A DNA stretch of 33,137 nucleotides from an uncultured Bacillota bacterium (GCA_949287815.1 CASEHS010000023.1:1-33137); one strand, 5' to 3'; shown: positions 23,168 through 31,664, counted from the first letter of the stretch. The notes: a model not told the origin generated them from the letters alone. Numbers and translations are program-made.

Positions 23168-23872
23168 ATGAATCATCTTAGTGAAATGATAGGAAAAGCC
23201 CTTTTTACTACTGACGGAAGATATGCGGGAACGGTAAAAAACGTATGCGTGACAGCCGATCTCAAAAAAATAAAAGGCGTGGAATACTTCGACGAATCGG
23301 AAGAAGAATTCACCCTTCCTCTTTCTGCCATAAAAGCGGAAGGCGATGCACTCATCGTAAAATCGCTCAGCCTGCCCTGCAAAAATGCCGTACCTGCTCC
23401 GTTCGGGATCGCTGCGTTTTCGGAAAAAGGCGAAAACCTCGGACACGTTCGTGATTTTACCGCAGAAAGCGGAAGCATATCCGGTATTGTCCTAGCTGAC
23501 GGGAAAGAAATCTCCTCACTTCGTATCAGCGGAATAGGCGACGCGCTTATTCTCGATTTGTCCTCAGAAATTCTGCCCGTCAAACAGAAAAAACCTTCAC
23601 GCACTCGAAACTCAGTAAAACAAGAAGCAAAAACAGAGTCCGTACAACCGCAAGAAAAAGATAAAAAAGCGGAAACTCCCGACATTCCCCTTCGCGCAGG
23701 CGGCGGGCTTTTGACAGGTAAACGAGCGACAACGGATGTTTCTGACGTACGCGGCAACATAATCGTAAAAAAGGGAACTCTGATCACACCCGAAATTCTG
23801 CGCCGCGTCGCACAACACAACAAAATGTTCGAACTGACATTGAGCGTGCTTCCCCTGTTTCCGACGCGCTGA
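23168..23872 (+). CDS. PRC-barrel domain protein
   Basis: A 234-residue soluble protein. The N-terminal part (about 5-70) has the PRC-barrel pattern: MIGKALFTTDGRYAGTVKNV, then FTLPLSAIKAEGDALIV. A second, similar beta unit follows (ENLGHVRDFTAESGSISGIV, about 90-140). A charged linker rich in Lys, Glu and Gln (about 140-180) leads to a C-terminal block (LLTGKRATTDVSDVRGNIIVKKGTLITPEI broken over 190-220) that looks like a separate small motif. PRC-barrels occur in ribosome maturation and photosynthesis proteins; in Clostridia many are uncharacterised. GAGGAAA precedes the ATG. A TACAAT box at 23133-23138 lacks a good -35. Confidence 0.75.
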   Translation: MNHLSEMIGKALFTTDGRYAGTVKNVCVTADLKKIKGVEYFDESEEEFTLPLSAIKAEGDALIVKSLSLPCKNAVPAPFGIAAFSEKGENLGHVRDFTAESGSISGIVLADGKEISSLRISGIGDALILDLSSEILPVKQKKPSRTRNSVKQEAKTESVQPQEKDKKAETPDIPLRAGGGLLTGKRATTDVSDVRGNIIVKKGTLITPEILRRVAQHNKMFELTLSVLPLFPTR

Positions 23873-23949
23873 AACCCTTTTTATTATACACAAACCGTAC
23901 GTAACAATCAATACCGTTTCCCCCGCTGATATTGCCAAATATTAAGATA

Positions 23950-23998
23950 AAATGCACAGATGTCGCATATTGTCCGCATCTGTGCATTTATTTTTTTA
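23950..23998. terminator. Intrinsic terminator between convergent genes
   Basis: The 13-bp stem AAATGCACAGATG / CATCTGTGCATTT is followed on the plus strand by ATTTTTTTATT. On the minus strand only TTTTA follows, so it is strongest for the PRC-barrel gene. Confidence 0.85.
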
Positions 23999-24062
23999 TT
24001 CATATTTTATTTTCGTATATTATCAAAATATATTCTTAAAAGTGTTTATTTCGTTTTATTAT

Positions 24063-24602
24063 TCAGCGAACGGATTTTCCCATTTCGTATGCTTCGTTCA
24101 CCGCATCTGTATCGTAAATTGCACCGACGGCATCTGCGCCGATCCCGTATACCACACCCGAAAGCTTTACGCCGTCAAAACAGTCTATCCAGCCCTGTAT
24201 ACCCGAAATTGTACCGTTCATCGCACTTTTACTGTTTTCTGCGGCAGATGTCAATAAGTATACCTGCTTAAAAGAAATTTGCTGACCGTAAAGAGGATTG
24301 AGTCTGTCAAGAAACGTCTTTAACTGTCCGCTCATGGAATAATAATAGACAGGCGTGGCAAAAACAAGAACTTCCGCATTTTTTATGATCGGAAGAATTT
24401 CATTGATATCGTCACGCAGAGCGCATTTGCCCGTTTTCAGGCAGGACATACAGCCGATACAATACCCGACTTTCAAATCTCTCAGATGAATCATCTTTAC
24501 ATCATTGCCCGCATCTTTCGCCCCTTTTGCAAATTTCTCCGCAAGTACCTCAGAATTTCCGCCCTTGCGGTATGTAGAACTGATAACAACGATTCTTTTC
24601 AT
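24063..24602 (-). CDS. Iron-sulfur flavoprotein / NADPH-dependent FMN reductase family
   Basis: A 179-residue flavodoxin-fold protein. The FMN phosphate loop is SSTYRKGGNSEVLA (residues 9-22), and ATPVYYYSMSGQLKTFLDR (near 83-101) is the second FMN segment. C48, C51, C54 and C60 form CX2CX2CX5C, the compact motif that holds a 4Fe-4S cluster in archaeal-type Isf proteins. It should pass electrons in the cytoplasm; the partner is unknown. AAGGAGG precedes the ATG by 5 nt. It follows the sugar O-acetyltransferase by 65 bp on the same strand and probably shares its transcript, perhaps under LysR control. Confidence 0.85.
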   Translation of the reverse strand: MKRIVVISSTYRKGGNSEVLAEKFAKGAKDAGNDVKMIHLRDLKVGYCIGCMSCLKTGKCALRDDINEILPIIKNAEVLVFATPVYYYSMSGQLKTFLDRLNPLYGQQISFKQVYLLTSAAENSKSAMNGTISGIQGWIDCFDGVKLSGVVYGIGADAVGAIYDTDAVNEAYEMGKSVR

Positions 24603-24667
24603 AACTCCTCCTTAAAAAGGCTATAATTTACCTTTAATATTTTTTTATTTAAATAAAATACTCTGTT

Positions 24668-25243
24668 TTAAACTGTTTCTTTTATTTCTTTGATTACCTT
24701 TGCAGGCACACCGCCAACGACTGTGCAAGGCGGAACATCCTTCGTTACGACAGCCCCTGCCGCCACGATCGCACCGTCACCGACCGTAACTCCCGCTAAA
24801 ATTGTTGCATGAGTGCCGATCCAGACTTTATTCCCTATTTTTATCGGCGCAGGAAACATATCCGCACGCTTTCGAGGATCCGAATCATGATTCAGCGTAG
24901 CAAAAACGACTTGCTGACCGATCAGACAATCATCCCCGATCTCAATACCGCCCTGATCCTGAAAACAACACCCTTCATTTATAAAAACATTTTTTCCGAT
25001 AGCAATATTCAGTCCGAAATCCGTGTAAAAAGGCGGAAACAGGTGAAAAGTTTCGTCTTTTTTCATTCCTGTCAACTCCGAAAATAAAATCTGCAATTCC
25101 TCTTGCGTTTTATAACCGCTGTTCATCTTGCCCGTAATCATTCTCGCCCGTTCGGACATTTCGTGCATAAAAAGATGTTCTTCCGATCCCGCTTTGATCC
25201 TATTTCCCTGTTTTACGTATGCTTTAAAATCTTTAAGTTCCAT
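24668..25243 (-). CDS. Sugar O-acetyltransferase (maltose/galactoside type, left-handed beta-helix)
   Basis: A 191-residue acetyl-CoA-dependent O-acetyltransferase. The N-terminal helical part has [23 protein letters not shown] broken over 19-41, the usual maltose-acetyltransferase domain. The hexapeptide-repeat beta-helix spans about 75-185, with the catalytic His in [13 protein letters not shown] (near 118) and the C-terminal [21 protein letters not shown]. The sugar it modifies is not known. There is no Shine-Dalgarno sequence: a consensus promoter places the transcription start on the A of the ATG, so the mRNA is probably leaderless. It is divergent from lysR, which may control it, and leads into the iron-sulfur flavoprotein gene. 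Confidence 0.92.
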   Translation of the reverse strand: MELKDFKAYVKQGNRIKAGSEEHLFMHEMSERARMITGKMNSGYKTQEELQILFSELTGMKKDETFHLFPPFYTDFGLNIAIGKNVFINEGCCFQDQGGIEIGDDCLIGQQVVFATLNHDSDPRKRADMFPAPIKIGNKVWIGTHATILAGVTVGDGAIVAAGAVVTKDVPPCTVVGGVPAKVIKEIKETV

Positions 25244-25249
25244 GATTTA

Positions 25250-25278
25250 ATTATAGTCTCATTCAAATACTATGTCAA
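25250..25278 (-). promoter_or_regulatory. Consensus promoter 6 nt from the start codon (leaderless)
   Basis: Perfect TTGACA and TATAAT with a 17-bp spacer on the minus strand. Only six bases (TAAATC read after the T of the -10) separate the -10 box from the ATG, so transcription should begin at or next to the start codon. Confidence 0.85.
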
Positions 25279-25301
25279 ATACCTATATTTTATATTCTGC
25301 C

Positions 25302-25316
25302 ATGCTTGACAGGCAT
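25302..25316. promoter_or_regulatory. LysR-type operator overlapping the lysR -35 box
   Basis: ATGC-TTGACAG-GCAT is a dyad that contains T-N11-A, the LysR-family binding pattern. The -35 hexamer of lysR is its centre, which suggests autorepression. A weaker T-N11-A at 25279-25293 touches the -35 of the divergent acetyltransferase promoter. Confidence 0.5.
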
Positions 25317-25334
25317 AAATTCAATTTATATAAT
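25306..25334 (+). promoter_or_regulatory. Consensus sigma-A promoter of lysR
   Basis: Perfect TTGACA and TATAAT with a 17-bp spacer, 20 bp before the start codon. Confidence 0.88.
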
Positions 25335-25354
25335 AACAATATAAGGAGAAGAAA

Positions 25355-26248
25355 ATGGATATTCGTGAACTCAAATATTTTCTGACCGTCGCGCAGGAAA
25401 AGAGCATTTCCAAGGCCGCCGAAAAATTATACATAACACAACCGAGCCTGTCTCGACAAATGCAGAACCTGGAAAAGGAAATCGGTAAACAACTCTTTAT
25501 TCGCGGAAATAAGGCTACCACTCTTACCGAAACGGGAATGCTTTTGAAAAAACGCGCGGAAGAAATTATATCTTTGCATAACAAGACAAAATCCGAACTA
25601 ACCGAGCAGACAGACAATTTTTCGGGTGAAATTTTTATCGGAAGCGGTGAATCTTACGTGATAGAAGAAGTCGCTAAAACTGCAAAAAAACTGCACGATC
25701 AGCACTCGGGTATTATTTTTCATTTTTTCAGCGGAGATACGCAGGAAATTGCGGAAAGACTGGATAAAGGACTCATTGATTTCGGCATTTTAGTAGAACC
25801 TGCCGACACCTCAAAGTATAACTCCCTCCGCTTGAAACAAAAAGATACTTGGGGCGTGTTGATGAGAAAAGACAGCCCCCTTTCCAAAACAAAATATGTT
25901 ACGCGCGAGGATCTTAAAGATAAACCTTTAATTCGTTCAAAACACGCCGTAAATACAACCGCTTTGTCCGACTGGTTTGAATGCGATACCCAAACTTTAA
26001 ATATTGTCGCGACATATAATCTTTTATACAATGCTTCCGTACTTGTTCGGGAAGGATTAGGTTATGCAATCGGGCTGGATAAAATCATCAACACCACCGG
26101 CGACAGCGATCTTTGTTTCAGACCGCTTATGCCCTCTTTTCAGTCTTCACTATCTGTTGTTTGGAAACACAATCAGATATTTTCCTCTGCATCGCAAAAA
26201 TTTTTAGATGAATTGAAAAAACAACTTTCGGATCATCCGAACACGTAA
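25355..26248 (+). CDS. LysR family transcriptional regulator
   Basis: A 297-residue regulator, normal length. The N-terminal winged helix-turn-helix (about 1-60) reads MDIRELKYFLTVAQEKSISKA at the start (broken here at 20), then AEKLYITQPSLSRQMQNLEKE and LFIRGNKATTLTETG. The effector-binding domain (about 90-295) has the periplasmic-binding-protein fold with GLIDFGILVEP and REGLGYAIGLDKI. The effector is unknown. AAGGAG precedes the ATG. It is divergent from the sugar O-acetyltransferase with a 111-bp shared control region, so that gene and the flavoprotein gene are its likely targets. It ends at an intrinsic terminator. Confidence 0.93.
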   Translation: MDIRELKYFLTVAQEKSISKAAEKLYITQPSLSRQMQNLEKEIGKQLFIRGNKATTLTETGMLLKKRAEEIISLHNKTKSELTEQTDNFSGEIFIGSGESYVIEEVAKTAKKLHDQHSGIIFHFFSGDTQEIAERLDKGLIDFGILVEPADTSKYNSLRLKQKDTWGVLMRKDSPLSKTKYVTREDLKDKPLIRSKHAVNTTALSDWFECDTQTLNIVATYNLLYNASVLVREGLGYAIGLDKIINTTGDSDLCFRPLMPSFQSSLSVVWKHNQIFSSASQKFLDELKKQLSDHPNT

Positions 26249-26270
26249 AAACTGAATGCGGCAAACTTTA

Positions 26271-26308
26271 AAACCCTGACGCTTTTATGGCGTCAGGGTT
26301 TAATTTTT
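26271..26308 (+). terminator. Intrinsic terminator of lysR
   Basis: The 12-bp stem AAACCCTGACGC / GCGTCAGGGTTT with loop TTTTATG is followed by AATTTTT. Confidence 0.9.
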
Positions 26309-26338
26309 AGCTGAATTATAAAATTCTATCCGTTTAAA

Positions 26339-26590
26339 TCAGCGGCAAAGGGATTCTTTAAGCGCACAGTACACGCCTGCCGTCCAACCGAACAAGTCGG
26401 TGTGATCGGTTATGACAACCTGCCTATCAGTACGATTTCAGGAATCAACATAACCACTATCGCCTACAATTTTAAGGAACTTTCCGCAAACGCGATCGAC
26501 GCTCTGTGTACTGTCATACGGACGCGCCAACACATACCCGACCCCATTATCATTTCCAATCATATGCTTGTGCGCCAATCCACAAAATAA
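26339..26590 (+). pseudogene. Remnant of a LacI-family regulator (C-terminal end only)
   Basis: The frame reads SAAKGFFKR, then VGVIGYDNLPIS, ISGINITTIAYNFKELSANA and, at the end, ISNHMLVRQSTK. This is the closing part of LacI/GalR regulators, where VIGYDN, LTTI and LVxRxST are conserved. The DNA-binding domain and most of the sugar-binding domain are missing. A stop codon lies in frame shortly upstream (26312), the lysR terminator lies just before it, and no promoter or ribosome binding site is visible. It fills most of the 406-bp gap between lysR and the next gene. It probably once controlled the adjacent glycosidase-like gene, itself damaged. Confidence 0.75.
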
Positions 26591-26654
26591 TTTCTGTTTA
26601 AAACAGGATATATATTTTATATCCGCAGTATTTTTTGCCAATAATTTAACCTAC

Positions 26655-28535
26655 TTATTTCGTTTTATTTTTCAAGAAAAATTCATAACGGAAGTTCCCT
26701 TCTATCCACTGCGGAAAATTTGTTCCCCAGTGATTATTGAATAAATTTACCGTAAATTCAGCATTAGTCTTTTTATACCTGTGATTTCTGTAACGGCAAA
26801 TTGCATTTCCGCCAAAGGAAACGAGCGGCGCGTCGGGCGTTTCCAGCACTGTATCGTCAATTTCGGCTCTGCCGTTGACCGCCCAAAGCCCGTGGTTCGA
26901 CTCGGCAACAATATCTTTATCCACATCCACAGAAAAACTTCCCTGCTTAACCTTATAAATTTTTCCGTGCCTGTTCAGATCTATATGCAAATTCCCCGCC
27001 TCTACCATCGCAGTCGCGTCTTTGTCCGCGCCTTCCAGGCTGATGCGAAGTCCGCTGTCTGTAAGCGACAGATCAAGTTTGAGATTTCGGGAATTTCCAT
27101 ATTTTTCAAAACTTTCACGGGGCGGCTGCAACAGCACTTTATACCCCGATTGTACCTTTTCAACGCTTACGACCTTTGCGGAATATCTCTTTTGCTCTGT
27201 TTCGGGATAAGAATACCTTCCGAAATCGGAAAGCGACCACTCCCAATACCGCACGAGATACTCTTTCATGAACCGATGCAGATCTTCCGTCCCGAACACA
27301 ATATATTCATACGACAAAGTTATTTTCTCTCTGTTCGGAAGAAATACATCCAATTTATCGTTTCGGACAGCAATTTCAAAGGGTAAAAAAGCCTCAACTT
27401 TCTTAGCTGGCACATACCCTAATTTTTCCGCCGTACCCTGACAGATCGCGGAAAGATTTTTTACATAATTTTTCTGTTCCTGCCAACTCTCTTCCGCAAG
27501 ACGATACACCGCATCGTTTTTCCGTAAAAAGGAAAGATCTGCCTTTTCGTAACTTCTTTCTTTCTCGAAAAATTTTAAAACGTTTATTCCGAAAGTATGT
27601 TCCGCAAAAATAAGCGCCGCACGGTAAAATTCGTCCTCTGCCTGAGAAATATCCGCACCGACCGATCTTGCGTATTCGTTCATTTGCTTAAATTTACAAA
27701 GATCGCGCTTATATTCGGACATGGCGTCAGGATAAGTTCCCGCGCCATGTATCCAGCTGTCGCTCATTTCACCGCGAATCACTTTAAGTCCCGACAGATC
27801 GCATTTATAAATCTCGTCCGCGAAATCGTCCAGCGTACCCGTTATAAACTTCGTATCCTTTCCGACTTTATTCTTGCATTCGAGTATGTACTCGCCGCTT
27901 TGCACGCCGACATTATCTCCCGTCTGCATAAAAGCGAGCCAAACAGGAAATTTCTAGCCTTTCGGCGGAAGTACGTTTGTACCGTAATCTCCGCTGTACA
28001 TGGTTAAAATGCGGTTCCCTTCAAGATCTTCCCACCAGAACAAAAGCGGAACTTTCGGTTTAGGACTTGCAGGATTTTTCCCCAAATGCAGAAACTTTAC
28101 GCCGCGCTCTACCAGCGGGCGGATGATCGCACTCGTATGACCGGGTACGTCCGTCATTTTTGCGCTTTTGGGAAAATCACAGCCGAAGATCTGACAGCAA
28201 TCATCGGCAAAAACAAACATTTTGCGCAAAGCCGCTTCATCCAATAAAGACGTGTGCATCGTAAACGGAAGAGCATGAAAACATACCTGACCGCGCCCGA
28301 CAAGTTCTTTGAGGCGCTTTTTTGTCTTTTCATCGTTCTTTTCGTACATCATTTTCAGAAGATAAGCAGGCAAAGTCCATTTATATTCCAGTTCTTTTCC
28401 GTACTTTTGCGTTTGCTCGCAGACAGCAAGAGCATTCTGCAACATCTCTCCGCAATATCGGCTGAGAACTTTTTCTGCCGTATCCGTATATCCGTAATCA
28501 AAATGAGTCTTGAACGCCGCTATGATTTTTTTCAT
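26655..28535 (-). pseudogene. DUF5054 / GH38-like protein interrupted by an in-frame TAG
   Basis: One reading frame of 626 codons carries a TAG at 27954-27956. The first part (193 codons) starts MKKIIAAFKTHFDYGYTDTA, with the H-x-D-x-G metal-site pattern of GH38-type enzymes, and has KMTDVPGHTSAI, where the nucleophile aspartate would lie. The second part (27953 down to 26655) continues in the same frame with KFPVWLAF, GDNVGVQSGEY and a beta-rich C-terminal region (SFGGNAICRY, NLFNNHWGTNFPQWIEGNFRY). Relatives run straight through this point. The TAG could come from TGG by one change. GGGGGAG precedes the first ATG; the second half has no good restart signal. Likely a young pseudogene of a carbohydrate-active protein. 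Confidence 0.8.
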
Positions 28536-28574
28536 AATCTCCCCCTTTTTGCAGGCAGAAAGTCTGACTCCAAA

Positions 28575-28603
28575 AATTTACCGATTTTTTTATCCTTTAT
28601 CAA
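28575..28603 (-). promoter_or_regulatory. Possible promoter of the interrupted DUF5054 gene
   Basis: TTGATA and TAAATT with a 17-bp spacer on the minus strand. The -35 overlaps the tcdA stop codon. The -10 is weak, and readthrough from tcdA is an alternative. Confidence 0.4.
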
Positions 28604-29304
28604 CTTTTTGCGATCAGATCTTTTACGATCGTTTCCGCAATCAGAAGCCCTGCCGCCGACGGCACAAAAGAGATACTTCCGATAAACTTTTTACCGTCTG
28701 CACCTTCTTTTGAAATTTGAAGGGGCGCTTCTTCCGAATAAACCGCCTTGACGCCTTCGATGCCGACTTTTTTGAGTTCCCTTCGCATGATTTTGGCGAG
28801 CGGACATTCCCTCGTCTTTTCGATCGGAACAACGCGAAATTCAGAGCCGTTCATTTTATTTCCCGCCCCCATACAACTGATGACGGGAACTCCCGCTTCC
28901 CTTACGGTTTTTATCAGAAGCACTTTGCTTTGGACACTGTCGATACAGTCGGCTACGTAATCATATGCCGTCATATCAAAAAAATCCGCCGTCCTTTCGT
29001 CAAAGAAAAAATTAAAGGCGTTCGCCCTGCAATCAGGATCTATATCGAGCGCCCGCGCCTTCATCACTTCCGCCTTGGGCTTGCCGAGCGTGGAATGAAG
29101 AGCAACGATCTGTCTGTTCAGATTTGATTTTGCAACCGTATCGCCGTCTATAAAATCGATTGCGCCCACACCTGCACGCACCAACGCTTCCGCAGTATAT
29201 GAACCGACACCGCCGATCCCGAATACCGCAACACGTGCTGAGCGAAGTTTTTCAAAGGCGGCAACCCCGATAAGAGCCGTTTCACGACTGTAATTCTCAT
29301 TCAT
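28600..29304 (-). CDS. tcdA: tRNA threonylcarbamoyladenosine dehydratase (TcdA/CsdL, ThiF fold)
   Basis: An E1-like ATP-using enzyme that closes t6A37 of ANN-decoding tRNAs to the cyclic form ct6A. It has 234 residues. The nucleotide-binding loop is FGIGGVGSYTAEALVRAGVG (residues 28-47), followed by IDFIDGDTVAKSNLNRQIVA with the ThiF-type NRQ, and SCMGAGNKM and RECPLAKIMRRELKK further on, all typical of TcdA rather than ThiF or MoeB. The ATG at 29304 has GGGAGGGG upstream; an in-frame start 17 codons earlier is unlikely. It has its own promoter. The interrupted DUF5054 gene follows by 64 bp. Confidence 0.92.
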   Translation of the reverse strand: MNENYSRETALIGVAAFEKLRSARVAVFGIGGVGSYTAEALVRAGVGAIDFIDGDTVAKSNLNRQIVALHSTLGKPKAEVMKARALDIDPDCRANAFNFFFDERTADFFDMTAYDYVADCIDSVQSKVLLIKTVREAGVPVISCMGAGNKMNGSEFRVVPIEKTRECPLAKIMRRELKKVGIEGVKAVYSEEAPLQISKEGADGKKFIGSISFVPSAAGLLIAETIVKDLIAKS

Positions 29305-29366
29305 ACGATCCCCTCCCAAACTTTCAATTTTGGTCACATTCACTTTACGGGACAAAAGTAAGTTCC

Positions 29367-29395
29367 ATTATAAATGATTCCCTTTTCCATTTCAA
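29367..29395 (-). promoter_or_regulatory. Sigma-A promoter of tcdA
   Basis: TTGAAA and TATAAT with a 17-bp spacer on the minus strand. Confidence 0.8.
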
Positions 29396-29474
29396 GCGTT
29401 TGGCAGAAAATTCAAAAAATATATGCTCATTCTCAAAAAATAGTCAATTCAAAAGACAAATTTTTACTTTCCTA

Positions 29475-29503
29475 TTGAAAATGTCAAAATTGTATTGTAT
29501 AAT
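29475..29503 (+). promoter_or_regulatory. Sigma-A promoter of the EF-G-like gene
   Basis: TTGAAA and TATAAT with a 17-bp spacer, giving a leader of about 60 nt. Confidence 0.8.
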
Positions 29504-29571
29504 GAGGTATCTAAATGTTGCGGGCAAAAAATCTATATCGGCTCGCCCGCAGCCGAAAAGGGGAAAAATTT

Positions 29572-31644
29572 ATGAGCATCAAGGCGGAAGACATCAGAAA
29601 TATTGCGGTGATCGGGCATAGCGGCGAAGGCAAAACCTCCGTTTGCGAAGCAATCCTGTTCAACGGAAAATCTACTGACAGACTCGGCAAAACTACGGAA
29701 GGAACTACCGTGACTGACTATGACGAGCAGGAAATTGCGCGTCAGATGTCCATTTCACTCTCTGCGGCATTCACCGCATGGAACGGCGTAAAGATAAACC
29801 TCCTCGACGTTCCGGGGTTTTATGACTTTGAAGGGGAACTCAACGAAGCACTCCGCGCGGCAGGCGGCGCACTCATCGTAACTTCGGCGAGCGGTACGCT
29901 CTCCGTGGGTGCGGAAAAGTGCCTTGACTTGTGCCTTAAAAACAAAATACCTATGGTCATTTTTATCAACGGCATGGATAAAGACAATGCAGATTATGAA
30001 GGCACAGTAAATGCGCTCAAAGCAAAATACGCGGGCAAAATTGCACCTATCCAGATCCCGCTCATGCAGGGAAATAAGATGATCGGCTATATCAACGCCC
30101 TTACCGAAAAAGCCTTCCGCTTCTCCGAGGAAGGATTGAAAGAGATACCTATTCCCGAAGAAATGAAAGGAACTCTTGCCACAATGCAGGAAAACCTGAC
30201 GGAAACCGCAGCCGAAAACGACGAGGCGCTTCTCGACAAATATTTCAGCGAAGGCGAACTTTCCAAAGAAGAGATCATCCACGGCATCCGTAAAGGTATT
30301 TATAACGTAAACACGATCCCCGTTATGGCAGGTTCCGCGCTTCAAAACCGCGGCATCATTAACCTGATGGATGAAATCGTTAAATATATGCCCAAAGCCA
30401 TCGAGAGGCGCGAAGTACTTGCCTCCGCGGTAGGTAAAGACGAACTTGTCGGTATCACCTGTATCGAAAATGCTCCTTTTGCAGCCCAAGTCTTTAAGAC
30501 GGTGGTCGACCCGTTTGTCGGAAAACTCAACGTAATGAAAGTATTCCGCGGCACGCTGAAATCAGGCTCGACGGTATACAATTCCACGACAGGCAAAACT
30601 GAGCGTATTTCTCAGATCTATCTGCTCAAAGGCAAGAAACAGGAAGTTGTTTCCGAACTCAATGCGGGAGATATCGGCGCGGTGAGCAAACTTACAGCGA
30701 CAAACACGGGCGACACCCTCTGCGACGAAAGCGAAAAAGTAAAATTCGATCCCATACACTTCCCCCGCCCTGTTCTTTCCATGGCGATCTATGCGGAGAA
30801 AAAAGGCGACGAAGACAAAATTTTTGCAGGTCTTAATAAACTTGCGGAAGAAGATTATACCTTCACTGTTTCCAAGAATGCGGAAACGGGCGAAATGGTC
30901 ATCAGCGGTCAGGGCGAAACGCACCTTGACGTCATCAACAAAAAACTTAAAGCGAAATTCAATGTATCCGCACTCCTCAAAACGCCCAAGATCGCTTACC
31001 GCGAAACCATCCGAAAGACGGTGGAGGCGGAAGGCAAACACAAAAAACAATCGGGCGGACACGGTCAATACGGACATTGTAAAGTACGTTTTGAACCGTT
31101 CGACGGCGAATTTGAATTTGCAGAAGAAGTAGTCGGCGGAAGCGTGCCCAAACAATATATTCCCGCCGTGGAAAAAGGTTTGCGTGAATGTCTCCCTAAC
31201 GGCGTTCTTGCTGGTTATCCCGTAACGGGACTTCGCGCCGTGCTTTACGACGGAAGTTATCACGACGTAGACTCTTCCGAAATGGCATTTAAACTTGCGG
31301 CAGCGCTTGCGTTCAAAGAAGGACTGAAAAATGCCAACCCTGTGCTTTTGGAACCGATCATGAAACTGCGCATCGCGATCCCCGAATCTTACCTCGGTGA
31401 TATCATGGGAGATATGAATAAACGGCGCGGCAGGATACTTGGAATAGATATGCTCGACGATATGCAGGTCGTCAATGCGGAAGCGCCGCAAGCGGAGCTT
31501 TTCAGATACGCTACCGATCTTCGCAGTATGACGCAGGGTCGCGGCAAATTTGTAGCGGAACTCGAACGCTATGAAGAAGTGCCGTTTGCGGAAGCGGAAA
31601 AAATAATCAAAGCCCGCGCTGCCGAAAAAGAACAGGCAAACTAA
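29572..31644 (+). CDS. EF-G-like translational GTPase (EF-G2 type) with altered G motifs
   Basis: A 690-residue protein with the full five-domain EF-G layout: the GTPase domain (about 1-270), domain II (about 290-390), and domains III to V with VSGQGE-like ISGQGETHLDVI, KKQSGGHGQYGHCKV and the C-terminal YLGDIMGDMNKRRGRI. G1 is GHSGEGKT at 15-22. G3 is DVPGFYDF at 79-86, whereas EF-G has DTPGHVDF; the catalytic His is replaced. G4 is NGMD at 133-136 in place of NKMD. These traits place it with the EF-G-like paralogs, not the main elongation factor. AAGGGG precedes the ATG at 29572. It is a single-gene unit with its own promoter and terminator. Confidence 0.9.
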   Translation: MSIKAEDIRNIAVIGHSGEGKTSVCEAILFNGKSTDRLGKTTEGTTVTDYDEQEIARQMSISLSAAFTAWNGVKINLLDVPGFYDFEGELNEALRAAGGALIVTSASGTLSVGAEKCLDLCLKNKIPMVIFINGMDKDNADYEGTVNALKAKYAGKIAPIQIPLMQGNKMIGYINALTEKAFRFSEEGLKEIPIPEEMKGTLATMQENLTETAAENDEALLDKYFSEGELSKEEIIHGIRKGIYNVNTIPVMAGSALQNRGIINLMDEIVKYMPKAIERREVLASAVGKDELVGITCIENAPFAAQVFKTVVDPFVGKLNVMKVFRGTLKSGSTVYNSTTGKTERISQIYLLKGKKQEVVSELNAGDIGAVSKLTATNTGDTLCDESEKVKFDPIHFPRPVLSMAIYAEKKGDEDKIFAGLNKLAEEDYTFTVSKNAETGEMVISGQGETHLDVINKKLKAKFNVSALLKTPKIAYRETIRKTVEAEGKHKKQSGGHGQYGHCKVRFEPFDGEFEFAEEVVGGSVPKQYIPAVEKGLRECLPNGVLAGYPVTGLRAVLYDGSYHDVDSSEMAFKLAAALAFKEGLKNANPVLLEPIMKLRIAIPESYLGDIMGDMNKRRGRILGIDMLDDMQVVNAEAPQAELFRYATDLRSMTQGRGKFVAELERYEEVPFAEAEKIIKARAAEKEQAN

Positions 31645-31664
31645 ACAATTTTCTATTAAAACTT

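Noticed and set aside
27954-27956. TAG as a sense codon (reassigned code or pyrrolysine)
   Set aside because: dnaA and cysS both end in TAG, and no pylT or pylS gene is visible in the window. A nonsense mutation is simpler.
30562-31491. Minus-strand reading frame of 309 codons opposite the EF-G-like gene
   Set aside because: It is a shadow of a strongly conserved coding frame.
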